From: Cryptomeria japonica
Lineage: Eukaryota; Streptophyta; Pinopsida; Cupressales; Cupressaceae
DNA length: 64,000 nt
Direction: 5' to 3'
Assembly (NCBI RefSeq): GCF_030272615.1
Contig: NC_081407.1
Coordinates: 375,885,018 to 375,949,017, forward strand
The notes beneath the pieces were generated by a model that did not search any database, was not told the origin of the DNA, and saw only the letters and a list, made by a program, of their open reading frames with translations. Of this stretch, positions 53,455 through 64,000 are shown in pieces. How positions within the stretch are numbered: the first letter of the stretch is position 1; each line of letters opens with the position of its first letter. The position numbers were made by a program, and so were the translations under genes.

Positions 53455-54985
53455 AATGATGTAAATAATATTAAATTATAAAATGACCCCACTCTACATT
53501 GGCAAATTAGAATGGAAAGAATGTAGTTATCTTATTGTGATGAGCAATGCCATCTTTTTGCATAGCCAGAGAAACACTCCTCCAAGCAATGTAGACATTC
53601 TAATCATCCAATGAGGCATGCATGTCAATTTAACAATGTGCTCACCACTACACAACATAGATGTGATTGTCATGAAAGTGAAAATGATATGACCTTTGTG
53701 ATATGGAAAAAAATTGGCTGTGTTTCTTCAGAGATCAAGACACACTGCTGATGGACATAGTTAAGATCATAACATTATTAGTTCTTGCTAGCAGGAAACT
53801 ATAGCGGAGGTTTTCCCCACTAACATTCCATTAAACTATCTTGAAGAAACCAATTAGAAATTACTTTCTTTTAAATATTTTCTAATTATCATATGTTCAC
53901 CATTTAAACTTGCATATTTTTTACTGCAAATGTTAATTCCATTTTTATTGGTGCCTGTTGAGTGGGATTTCAAGTGGTTTGTAGAGGGTTGTTTAGTTTC
54001 CAACGAGAGAGAACGCACACTTCCAAAGGCATACACAACTTCAAAGGAGCCTACAGAAGCAAATGTTGGCTTCATTTGTAGGTAACATTTGGCCACTAGG
54101 GTTAGAGATGTCTCTGCATGTTTCTTTCAATTGGATGATTGCTTGCTTGTTTTTTAGCATACACAGGATTGCAGTTGTTTAAAGGTTAGAGATGGAGATT
54201 TCTAAGAACTTAAAGGATCCAAAAAAACTACAGCTTTCTGAACTATGCCTTATGTCTGAAGCTTCAAAAGGAGAAAATGAAAAGAAATTTTATTCAGTGC
54301 CAATAATATTACGACAAAAGATCTGAAAAATATTGTTCATAACAAGGTTTTTATCCTTTTCAAACAATGTGAGCCATCCTTCATAAAAGACGGTTAAGGG
54401 TTTTCATTGCATCAAGGTATCATCATATTTATTAGCTAGTTGGGTTGGAAAGTTCATGGTGATGAAGCATATCTATGCTACGACTTTCATTTAAACCCTA
54501 AGGCATGTTTCGGTTCTACTTCAAGTTGCAAGGATGTTTATGATAGATGAAAAAATGATGTCAAATGCTACTCATTGTATCTAGTCTAGTCAACCAAAAA
54601 AAGTCCATTGTCCACCAAAATTCTTCTTATATTCAAGTGCAAATTAATCATTTTTTGTTGTCTATATTAATTGCCTAAAAATCATGAGCTTGATATAATG
54701 AAATTCAAACTAGACTTTATAATTCTTGTAAAATATATTGAAGATTTGGTGCATTTATGATGTAGTAGTCTAATGTATTCGAACAGTTTCAAAAAATGCC
54801 CAAAGAAAGGATTACATCATTAAATCCTATGATTGTAGGGTATGTTCAGAATAGATTCATAGAATAGGCCTTTGAGCTTTTTTATATACGCAACAAATGT
54901 AATACCCAATGTCATCACCATATTGTCCTCCATACATGTCCTCAATTCAAAGGTTAATAATAGGTTAAAGACATTCATGACATCT
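53455..54985. other. Unassigned sequence
   Basis: A short frame at 53854-54096 (-) has no recognisable relative. No gene supported. Confidence 0.5.
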
Positions 54986-56660
54986 TTCACATAAAATATT
55001 AAGCTTCTTCTCCCCCTAAAGTAATGAAAGAGCAATTACAAACTGTTTCTTACTTGACCAACAAACTGAATTGAAACCAAGTAAAAAGAAATACCTTGAA
55101 GTACTCTTGTAATCTTCAGAATCATTTGCCCAATCTTAATCTATATCCCACCAAGTCAATATCCATGCCTGGTGCATACTGAATTCCATCATTGTGATCA
55201 CACTAAATGTAGTGGAGGATCTTCTTAGCTTCTTTCCAATGCACCTCATGTGGCTTCTGCATGAATCAAGAAACCATACCCACAACATATGAAATACCAA
55301 GTCTCATTTGAGTCAAGTAGATGAGACTCACAACAAGCTATTAGTATAAAGTGCCATCAACCAAGGGTGAAGATAACTTAGCCTCAAGTTTGACCCCGAA
55401 AAAAATGGAGTCTGTCCAGGCTTACACTCAGGAGCATATCAAGTGCATACTTGGGTTGTCCAAGGAAGATGTTCTTGAAGATGACTAAGTTCTAAATTCC
55501 CAAGAAGTAATGCAAAAGAACCAAGCTTGACATCAAAAATATATCATGTAGAGAAGTTTTGACTTCCTTGATGGTGGATGAGTGACTCCCCATGATCAAT
55601 AAGTCATCAACACAGAGAACCAAAAATGGGAGAGTTTCATCTTTCTATAGAATGTATACATTTGGATTAGAATGGAACCAAGTGAAACAAACTATCAGAA
55701 GGAATGAGTCCATCTTGGCATACCAAGATCAAGCAGCCTATTTAAGGCCATAAAGCTAATTTTGAAGTTGACACACAAGTGAGGGATCATGAACGAACCC
55801 AACATGTAAATGTTTAGATTAGAATGGCACTGAGTGAAACCAACTATCAAAAGGAATGAGTCCATCTTGGCATACCAATATCAAGGAGCTTATTTAAGGC
55901 CATAAAGATACTTTAAAATTTGACACACAAGTGAGGGATTGTGGACAAACCCTTATGGCTGTTGCATGTAGATTTCCTCTTGATCAACAAGTCATCAACA
56001 TAGAGAATGTAAAATGTGAGAGTTTCATCTTTTTGTAGAATGTATACATTTGGATTAGGATGGCACTAAGTGAAACCAACTATCAGGAGGAATGAGTCCA
56101 TCTTGGCATACCAAGATTGAGGAGCCTATTTAAGGCCATATAGATACTTTCAAAGTTGACACACATGTGAGGGATCTTGGATGAACCCTTGTGGTTTCTC
56201 CATGTAGATTTCCCCTTGAAGGTCACCATGAATAATTGAACTCTTCATATCCATCTAATGAATCTCCCAATGATGGGTTGTAGCTATAATAAGGATAAGT
56301 TGAATGGAATTCATTTTAGCAACTTGTGCAAAAGTCTTAGAGTAATCAACCTTGGGAATGTAGGAGAATCATTTTGCTACCAAGCAAGCCTTATACCTAT
56401 CAACTAATCCATGTGTTGCAATTTTTGTTTGATAGATCCACTTGCGTTGAACAAGTTTCCTTCCCTTAGGAAGAGGTACTAAATCCCATGTGTGGTTTCT
56501 TTTCAAAAAATTGAACTCTTTTGCATTGCATCCTACTTGAGAACACCTGAAGCTTCTTGAAAAGACTATAGATCAAAAGTTGAAGCAATGAAGAGATGTG
56601 AAGCTGCTAAAATTGTGTCCTAGTTCTTATAGTATCTAATGGATCACCAAGCCAATCACC
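54986..56660 (-). pseudogene. Third copia: reverse transcriptase with triplicated segment
   Basis: Recognisable blocks in shifting frames: NPSLVCQLxKYLYGLKQAP-type sequence, LYVDDLLI (the YVDD catalytic motif; seen near 55600 as CVDD and near 55990 as YVDD), and VVSLIYLTQMRLGISY near 55310. The stretch from the YVDD region through the KYLYGLKQ region occurs three times (55595-55802, 55803-55979, 55980-56214), so the domain cannot fold as a normal RT. RNase H begins (DIDLVGY) but is cut off near 54990. Confidence 0.75.
55595..56214 (-). repeat. Tandem triplication within RT
   Basis: Three imperfect direct copies share ATGAGTCCATCTTGGCATAC, TATTTAAGGCCATA and CACACAAGTGAGGGAT. Copies one and three also include the YVDD-encoding AACAAGTCATCAACA segment; copy two lacks it. 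They differ by substitutions, so the duplication is not an assembly artefact of identical reads. Confidence 0.85.
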
Positions 56661-58135
56661 TACTAATTCAAATGTTTATCGAGCCCAAAGAGGAACTGAG
56701 GTTGGAGAGTCTAGGACATAATCATCAACCTCTGAATAATGACTAAGAGAAGAATGTGAATCCTCATAATAACTATCACCATCTAGAGTGGAGGAAGAAG
56801 AATCCTCATCAAGATTAGGAGGACTAAGATCCTCAAAAGAACAGTCATTATGATGCAGTGTCTCCAATGTGATAGTGGACGAAAAAGTGGTATGAGAAGA
56901 ACTAGAAGAACTCTCCTTAAAACAAACACTGCACTCAATAAACAACTCATGAGTGGTGCAATGGAGAAGCCTATACTCTTTGACACCATCCAGATACCCA
57001 AAAAATATATAAGGCTTTCATTGTGGGTCCATAGCCTTACGTTTCTCTACTGGAATGTGGGCCCATGCAAGAGAACAAAATACTCTGGAGTACTTAACTA
57101 TGGTTTTTCGACCAATCTAAGCTTGAAAAGGAGTAACCCCCTTCAAAAATTTATGAGGAACTCAGTTCTAGATGTAACACACAGAATTGATGGCCTCCAC
57201 CCAATATTACAGAGCCAGAGACTTGGAGTGAATCATACAATTGACCATCTCCTTCAAGGACCTATTCTTCTGTTATGCGACAACATTCTATTGAGGACTA
57301 TATGGAAGTTATGTGTGCTGCATGTTGATACCTTTTGAAGCACAACATTGTTCAAACCGATTGTTAACATATTCACCTCCATTATTTGTTTGTAGAATTT
57401 TGATGAACTTTCCAGATTGTTTCTCTGCAAAATCTTTGAAATCTAGAAAACTCTCAAAGACCTCAAACTTTTTCTTTAAAAAGTAAACCCATCTATACCT
57501 AGAAAATTCATCGATAAATGTTAAGACATATCTAGCCCTACTAAATAATGGTTGTGGAAATGGACCTACTAAGTCACTATGTACCAAATCCAATAGTTGT
57601 GTAGCTCTCCATGATTTTCCTTTATCATACATTTCCTCAGTATGCTTACCAAGAATGCATCCTTGGCAAACTCCATCAAAAAATCGAATAGAAGGAAACC
57701 CTAAAACCATGTCATGTTGACTGACTTGTTGCAAGTAATATTAGTTCAAGTGGAAAAACCATTGATGTCACAAACAACTCACCTCATTTTCAAGAGTGAA
57801 TAACACTATTGAAGGAGAGTCAGGAACAAAGTGATAAAATTAATACAATCTAGATTGATGATCTATTGTTCCCACAACAAATGTAGATCCATTGATTACT
57901 ACTATATCTATTGTGAATTCAACTTGCTTGCTAGAACCAGTGTGAGATTTGATAGATATATAGATAAGAGATTAGTTGACAAAGATGAAACACAAAGGAC
58001 ATCCTCAAATGTTCCTTCACCCACAACAACAGACCGTCTCCCATGAACTTCAATAGGAGTGTCATCGCCCATTAGTATGGAAGGCATATAACATGGCTCT
58101 AAAGAGGTAAAATTATCTTTTGAATAAGACATGTG
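56661..58135 (-). pseudogene. Third copia: protease end and integrase
   Basis: Upstream, MGDDTPIEVHGRRSVVV and EDVLCVSSLSTNLLSI are the usual protease-to-integrase link. The integrase zinc finger keeps CQGCILGKH; the core has LVHSDLVGPF (first Asp), LQTNNGGEY (second Asp replaced by Asn), and a degenerate PQQN...KNRSLKEMVN in which the Glu region is altered. The C-terminal KPYIFFGY and CVCFKE-like parts lead into a Ser/Asp-rich linker (56676-56945). Frame breaks occur near 57310 and 57740. Confidence 0.8.
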
Positions 58136-59421
58136 GTGTTGAGTAGCTATTTCAATTATTGAAGAATTTGGTTGTGAAGCAATAGAAACTAGGGCCTTAC
58201 CCTTTCCTTTCCCCTTACTCTTATATGTGTCCTTTGAAGATCGTTCTAGTTAACTTTGTTTGATTGAATTAGGCACCTTGATATTATTGTTTTCTATAAG
58301 ATATGAAAGGTGATCAATTTGTTTTCTTAATCACTTATGTTCATCATGATCAGGCCTCTTACAATAAGAATACTTGACCTTCTTCTTCTTAGGCTGTTCA
58401 ATTTTTGATGAACAGGTTTGATTATCTTCTGTTGAACTAGTAGATTCGTGATCTTTCTTCTTCTCTCCTTGGTTATTTTGTTTCTTATCTTTCTTTAGTA
58501 GACCCATTTTGTTCTTTTGTACCTTGATTTATAGCTAAGGCATGTAAATTAGACTATTTTATTGTACCCATTTGAACCAATTTGTCCTACATAATGCTGC
58601 ACTCTTTCACTCTCATTTAAGATGTTCAAATTTATTCAAAATCAATTTTTTGTTTATAGATATTTGTATGTCATTATAGATGCCTCCCAGCATAATGAAT
58701 ATGAACTTTTTTTTTAAAATAGCCTTTTGGGTTTAAGTTCAGTGCAAAATTTTACTTTATATGATTATTCGAACAGTGAGAATTATATTTGGTGATAAGA
58801 GGAAACATCATGTGTACATTCTTTATTAGCATGGAGTAAATAGTTGTATATATGGTGATATAAGACAAATGACAAAAACTTATCACAGTTCATCTAGAGA
58901 AGGAATTTTTAATGTGGTACCTAGGGCATATTTTGTACCATAGAATGTAGAAACAAACACTGAGTAGTTAGGACCAAGATTAGTATGAATACTCAAGATC
59001 AATTGCCTATCATCTTTCTTGGTTCCACACTATTCCAACTACAATCTTACAGACTTGATTTTTGTGAAGAATTCTTGTATAGTGTTAAAATTGGTTGGAT
59101 TCAACCCTATGAGTTCATTCTCCAACTAATGACCTCTTAGCCAATCATGCTTATCAAAGAGGTTTTCCAAAGTGGTGAACACTCCATTTGGAGAAGTGGT
59201 AGATTCAATGTGAAAAAGAAGGTTAGGGGAGACTGACATACACATAGTGCCAAAGGCTTCATCCCATTTGTTAAACCCTTCTGTCTTTTCTATAGCATCT
59301 TGAGGTTCAGTTTCAAGTCCCATAGTAACATGATGATATCTATGTTTCCAGATATTATCATCTTATATTTTCATTCAAAATAATTATATGGTGTTAAAAA
59401 AGGAACTGTAGATGCATCCAT
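58136..59421 (-). pseudogene. Third copia: gag
   Basis: Starts at ATG 59421 (MDASTVPFLTPYNYFE) and quickly shifts frame. The gag core reads QDAIEKTEGFNKWDEAFGTM, STTSPNGVFTTLENLFDKHD and NPTNFNTIQEFFTKIKS (59130-59320 and below). A Lys/Ser-rich C-terminal region lies at 58200-58520. The dispersed repeat at 58725-58890 splits the gene. Confidence 0.7.
58725..58890. repeat. Dispersed repeat inside copia gag
   Basis: Shares GGGTTTAAGTTCAGTGCAAA, TTTTACTTTATATGATTATT and GTTGTATATATGGTGATATA with 36075-36200, in the same orientation. It has ~50 extra internal bases here (GAGGAAACATCATGTGTACA region). Confidence 0.75.
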
Positions 59422-60444
59422 GATAGCAGAAAAGAAGTTTGCAAAGAATTAGAAAAAGTACAAGAAAAAAGACACATGAGACACTCCCCCTTTCCACTAG
59501 TCTTCAAAATCATCCCCCAAATATTACAAGGTTGGCACTCTATTATTCATGTGTTTACAAGGCCTTTTATTAGATTATAATTATTTGTAAGGCTCCAATG
59601 GCCACAAATAGAAAGTTTTGTTACAAATAAATGTGATACAAAATCTGAAATATTAGCCTTATTTTTGTTCCATGCTTATTAATACCTTTCTAACAACTAT
59701 TCATGTTTTTAATACATAGTTGTGAGGTGAAAGATATGACCTGTTGAGGAAAAATAAATAGCTGATTCAACCTACAATATTTGATGGGAAATGGCATAAT
59801 TTTTCAATGAGACCCATGTTAATGGAAAGTTCTCATTTCTATCTTTTCGTCAAGTACTCATTTATGAAAATTTGACAACTAAGGCAGAAGTTATGTAATG
59901 TTTGAGAAAGGTTGTTAAATTTGCCAACTAGAAAAATGGCTCATGCCCTATTCAAACTCATTTTCAGAAGAAAAATATTGAATTTATAGAAAGAAGAGAA
60001 AAAACCACAAAAAAACTCAATGTTAGGGAGAAAACCCAGAAACTATTTTTCTTGCAAATGAGAGGAAGCTAGAATTTTGAAGTCAAAGGAAAACAACTCG
60101 AGTAAAAAAAGTACACTCTAGTTTTCTTTAGTCTTCCAAACTATGATTTTGGTGAAATAAATTTTACTTATGACTTTTTCAAGCCTTCTAGGAACTCTTG
60201 AAATGCTGAAGAAGCTTCCAATAGAACCAAAAAGTTGCAATCACCCAGATCTCACAAGAACACATATATATAAAACTAGATTTAATTAGAAACTTATTTT
60301 CCTTTAAATTGTTTTGATTCTCCAGGTCACTCAAGAATGCAAGATAAGAGCATACTTTGGTTTTTAAGGAAAGTATTAGCTATCTAATGGTCTCAAATCT
60401 CTAAAATAAATCAAAAAAATAATGATCTATACCAGACAACACAA

Positions 60445-60455
60445 CTATGATACCA
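60445..60455 (-). promoter_or_regulatory. Primer-binding site of third copia
   Basis: Sense-strand TGGTATCATAG, a diverged TGGTATCAGAG, adjoining the LTR. Confidence 0.65.
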
Positions 60456-60456
60456 A

Positions 60457-61056
60457 GTTAGAGTCTACGAGAAGTGAGAATCGAGCCAGGATCTGATGTC
60501 GATCTTAGATCAAATGTAACTCCAAGCAACAAATGATCGAAGATCAAAATACCTGAATGAAGATAGATATAATATGAGAGAAAAAAAGAGACAAAGAAGA
60601 TAATTTTGAGAAGACTCTCATTGAGCTATCACTGAACTAGTGAAGGTGAGAGTATAGTGCTTATTATATAAAAATAAAATAACATATACAACCAAGAAAT
60701 GCCTTAACTCCCATTCCCCATTAAAGTGGGAGGTTTTACCTTCTTAGAAAATTCCAAAAGATGTGGCATAACCTCTTTACATGAAAACAAAAGAGGGCTT
60801 ATAAGAGGTGGCACATAAAGCCGAAAGAGGGTGAGAAACACAACTACCCCATAACCCACTTAGAAAATGAAAAAATAGTGGTTATGTGAGGTGGCACAAC
60901 AAGCCAAAAGAGGGTTTGTAACTCAACTATCCATGTGTGGGTGGGAGTGACACATTTAGTTGAATTAATTCACCACATGTGCACATATAAACCACTCCTA
61001 ATGACCTAGGCAAGATTAATAATATATGTGTAGGAAAAAATAAATACCCCCTAACA
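60457..61056 (-). repeat. 5' LTR of third copia (~600 bp)
   Basis: In sense orientation it starts TGTTAGGGGGTATTTATTTT, has TTTTATATAATAAGCAC as a TATA box (about 60665-60680), and ends next to the primer-binding site. AGGTGGCACA repeats occur near 60805 and 60890. The terminal CA is mutated. Confidence 0.65.
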
Positions 61057-61209
61057 TAAGAAAATAAAAAAAACTACATTAACACAATTTGGGTTGTATA
61101 AGACTCCTAATTCTCAAGTAACTCTTGAAATGATGTGATTGTTCCATTGATTAGTAAGTGTTTCATGAAATAAAAATTAATTGTCTAGATGGATGACTAA
61201 TACAAAGAC

Positions 61210-61548
61210 ATGAAAAACATGGATTCTAGTGAGAAACCTCAAATCCCATCCATTCAAGAATGGATAATAGGTGTCATTATTTATATTTTAAATAATCATG
61301 AGATCATTGCAATTATCTATCACAAGATGGTAGGGAAAAGAGTGTCACATAGAGGTGACTCAAATATGCTTGTCTATGTGTACATTTTCTTGTGGTGTAT
61401 GGGAGAAATATCTTTAGGAAAAATATTTATAGAAAAATATGGATGTCTGGGTAAAGTGGATCTTTATGGTGATCTTGACGTGTCCCTCAAAAATATATTT
61501 ATGAGATCTAATATATATGTTAAATTAATATTTGTATGCAGCCAATAG
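61210..61548 (+). CDS. Hypothetical 112-aa ORF, doubtful
   Basis: An uninterrupted frame from ATG 61210 to TAG 61546. The translation is hydrophobic in the middle (WIIGVIIYILNN, VYIFLWCMGEISLG) with no family I recognise. The neighbourhood is otherwise transposon debris and there is no supporting promoter or conservation evidence. It may be chance or a fragment of an unrecognised element. Confidence 0.2.
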   Translation: MKNMDSSEKPQIPSIQEWIIGVIIYILNNHEIIAIIYHKMVGKRVSHRGDSNMLVYVYIFLWCMGEISLGKIFIEKYGCLGKVDLYGDLDVSLKNIFMRSNIYVKLIFVCSQ

Positions 61549-62334
61549 GTGTTTAGTGGTCAATAAAGAGTGGCAACCACGAAATATTATTAGTAGGATT
61601 TTTTTTTGTGTGAGATAGTTTTCCATTTTTTTGTTAACCTAAAGTTGGGCCTATAATAAACTCTAAGCCTCTTTGAATCATGACCTCTCCTTTTCTACAA
61701 AATAACAACTTGTACAATGCCATTCTAATCTATAAAAAGTATAGATGTGAAGCACATCACTTGCGTGACTTCTCTTGCATAAAACTAATGTTGCAATGTT
61801 CTATGGGATTTCATAATATTGTTCAAATTTTCAAACTTGGATAGTAGCACTAGTAAATCAAAATAATCATATTATTAAAAAATATCATGAGATAAATTCA
61901 TGGCCAAAAATTCTCATCTAAGAAGCTCATTAGTTATAATTATTGAACATTACTAAAAACAATGCTACACCATACTAAGTTAGTCAAACAAAATGTTAAA
62001 AACTCACCAAGATAATCTGATCTTGTTTGTTAAAATACTACTTACACAAAAAATAGGTATCATATTGAGTTTAGATATTTTTTGAAAAGTTAATCATTGG
62101 GATAATTAACTTTTTCTATTTTTATTTTATTTCTTGTTGGAAGAATTTGTTAATTTAACTTAATGATTTGATTTGATTTTATATTTGTTGTGTTTACTTT
62201 TATCAGTATAATAACATATTTTGAATGTTGAATTCCTTATGTATCTTAGTTGATAGAGATTTAAATATTGATCATGTAATATTGACATTAAAATTATATT
62301 AATTAGACAAATGAAACATTCTAAAGCTAAGATC
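61549..62334. other. AT-rich sequence, no gene seen
   Basis: Nothing supported between the doubtful ORF and the start of the third LINE copy. Confidence 0.5.
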
Positions 62335-62710
62335 TCATGGCAACCTCGGTCAGGCAGGAAGGGGTGGAGTGATCAGAGACTCATGTGGAAGCCTCATCCA
62401 TACCTATGTAAAACAATTTGGAATCCAAACCTCTAGCATGGATAAAGTGGTAGCGATCTATCATGTGTTAATTGCGACCAAGGATAAGGGGCTTAGACAC
62501 ATAATTGTTAAAGGATATTCTCGTAATACACTCACAATGCCCAAAGGGGTGGCTAAGCTAGACTAGACATCTAACTCTCTCATCACCAAGTGTTGTGCTC
62601 TCCTTCCTACCCACAACGACATCACCTTCCACCATGTGCGGTGAGACAAAAAATGTGTGGTAGACAAGTTGGCTAGATTAGGCATGTTTGTTAATAATTT
62701 TGAAATATGA
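62335..62710 (+). pseudogene. LINE copy 3: RNase H fragment
   Basis: Reads GQAGRGGVIRDSCGSLIHTY, KVVAIYHVLIATKDKGL, HIIVKGYSRNTL and, after a TAG, NDITFHHVR, VVDKLARLGMFV. These are the conserved blocks of the RNase H domain at the C terminus of plant LINE polyproteins (AGxGGxxRD, then HVRRExNxxAD-like). The first catalytic strand is missing because of truncation. Confidence 0.75.
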
Positions 62711-62925
62711 ATTCACTTGCACAAAATATTGATTGAGGTTCATGTCATGATTTTGAATGACTTTTCTATTAATGATGTATAATCCCAAGTTTTCCTTTTT
62801 GGTACTTTCCCTTCTCGCCTTTTCCTTTCCTTGCTAGTTAAGGCAACAAGATTTAAATTTTGTTGGTACCATCTACCACTGTATCCCTCATGCCTATCAC
62901 TTTCTCAACTTGGATTCATCTTCTA

Positions 62926-64000
62926 TGAATATGTGTAGTGATTTGAATCAGATTGAACCTGGCAAATACTCAAAATTCAAGAATAATGGGGAGATTTGGA
63001 GTAAGGTGATTCAAGGCAATCTAGCTACTTATGTAGAGCGGATGACTGAACATGATCCCAAGATCTCTAGTGTATTTGTTCAAGCTTGGGATAATGGTGC
63101 TATTAAAATTGGGAGTTTTGCCTTTGTATTTACTATGGAGACCATCACAAAGGTGACTGGGTTGGCCCTTGATGGTATTTCCTTTCACAAAAAACCCAAA
63201 GGGAGTTATAAAGAGGACTTTGATCATTTATTTGAACCTATAGAAGGAATTTAAAGGCTTTAAAGTAGTTATAATATAGAAGAAATTCCAAGAATCTGCA
63301 AGGAGGCAACCTTTTATTCATGAAGTACTTCACCCTAGACAGAAGGAAAGTGAGGTTCCATCTGTAGATTTTCCCTTTGAAAAATCATCTTCACCATGAA
63401 ATAAGAATGAATTTTCCCTTTTGGGTTATGTCCTCTTTGTATGAGTCTATTTCTAAAGCCATTGTTAAGGGTAAACCACCTCTCAATCAGGGCCTCATTC
63501 ATACATTATATTATTTTCACTTCGCTTTATCCCCTTTTGGTGGGGTCCCTTTTATTGAGATTGGGTCCACTTATGACCCCAATTTACATGTTGATCTTAT
63601 TGTTACTCCTTCTAATTATGGAGAAGTATCTCTTTTGATTTCCAAAATGCCCACAAGGAAAAACCTTGCAAGAATGGCCAAATTTAAGGCCATTTCCACC
63701 ACTAAAAATGACCAAGATGTGGATACCTAGCCTAAGATGCAACAAAAAGTGAAAATTATTGATGATTTTGGTTTCAAGTCGCTCCTTGGAGTAATCAGAC
63801 TCTTCGAATACCATGAGGTCAGATTGGTTCCCTACTAAAATTAGTGTTGACCCTAGCCCTTTCCCCTTAAACCCTCCCCCCTCTACTAGTACCAAGCCCC
63901 CAAACTCTATCTTGGTTCTTACTAAAATTATGAAGGACCTGCATGAGGATGTGCAGAGACAAGATAACCTGTTAAAATGGCTCTTTTCATAGATGATTGT
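62926..64000 (+). pseudogene. Unfamiliar LINE 3' ORF, copy 3 (partial)
   Basis: From ATG 62926 (MNMCSDLNQIEPGKYS) it aligns with copies 1 and 2: IWSKVIQGNLATYVERM matches the VVDGGL-PY block, VFVQAWDNGAIKI the FV-RW block, and ITKVTGLALDG a conserved hydrophobic segment. After a stop at 63252 it continues as FTLDRRKV-like and KNHLHHEIRMNFPFWVMSSL, LIHTLYYFHFAL, corresponding to YITLD-RY-SIFSYHF and LIVFIMEH of the others. The last part (LVLTKIMKDLHEDVQRQDNL) is the start of the coiled coil. About 30-40% alike to copies 1 and 2 by eye. Incomplete at the window edge. Confidence 0.65.

Larger units (their letters stand above)
54986..61056 (-). mobile_element. Third copia element, 5' LTR present, 3' end lost
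   Basis: In sense (-) order: LTR (61056-60457), primer-binding site (60455-60445), long leader, gag (from 59421), protease, integrase, RT with internal repetition, and the start of RNase H, where similarity stops near 54986. No matching 3' LTR is present. A dispersed repeat interrupts gag. Heavily mutated throughout. Confidence 0.8.
62335..64000 (+). mobile_element. LINE copy 3 (RNase H plus extra ORF), continues past window
   Basis: Begins inside an RNase H domain, so it is 5'-truncated, and runs on into the unfamiliar ORF in the same orientation as in copies 1 and 2. The 3' end lies beyond position 64000. The left target-site duplication cannot be tested without the right flank. Confidence 0.75.

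Noticed and set aside
53854-54096. 80-codon frame on the - strand
   Set aside because: No family resemblance and no supporting context.

Overview
This window looks like a stretch of a large, strongly AT-rich plant nuclear genome made almost entirely of decayed transposable elements and repeats. The plant assignment rests on a plant-type tRNA-Phe(GAA) gene, Ty1/copia elements primed by initiator-Met-like tRNA, plant-style LINEs with a zf-RVT plus RNase H end, a Rep/PIF1 Helitron, and three long blocks of degenerate telomere-like CCCTAA repeats. A gymnosperm is my guess from this composition, not a demonstration. I see no intact host protein gene; the only feature that looks functional is the tRNA.

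Layout. 1-1.2 kb: degenerate CCCTAA array with a 530-bp duplication. 1.3-3.2 kb: a foldback MITE, a ~360-bp satellite in three copies, and a (TA)n tract. 3.3-8.2 kb: a decayed Helitron. 8.4-9.3 kb: more CCCTAA-like sequence. 9.5-11.2 kb: a 5'-truncated LINE with a perfect 12-bp target-site duplication; its whole coding content is an unfamiliar ~480-aa ORF. 12.5-22.5 kb: a possible two-gene DNA transposon, with a seven-exon gene on + facing a DDE-type transposase gene on -. 24-28 kb: a tandem repeat, then the largest CCCTAA-like array, which holds a hAT-like MITE with a perfect 8-bp duplication. 28-31.2 kb: AT-rich duplicated blocks. 31.7-35.0 kb: a second LINE (zf-RVT, RNase H, then the same unfamiliar ORF). 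35.8 kb: tRNA-Phe. 38.4-40 kb: a copia-type LTR and a copia gag. 41.2-53.5 kb: an outer LTR element with a coiled-coil/G-patch/zinc-knuckle ORF, broken by a complete copia element (42.3-49.5 kb, LTRs at both ends, reverse transcriptase deleted) and by a ~2.1-kb insertion in its 3' LTR. 55.0-61.1 kb: a third copia element, with part of its RT repeated three times. 62.3-64 kb: a third LINE copy (RNase H, then the unfamiliar ORF), running off the window.

The main discovery candidate is the ORF found in three LINE copies (9664-11107, 31925-33485, 62926-64000). It lies downstream of the RNase H domain, where plant LINEs normally have only a 3' UTR. Two copies sit inside duplication-bounded insertions with a shared 3' terminus. 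The second candidate is the convergent two-gene element at 12.5-22.5 kb, and the third is the G-patch ORF carried by an LTR retroelement.
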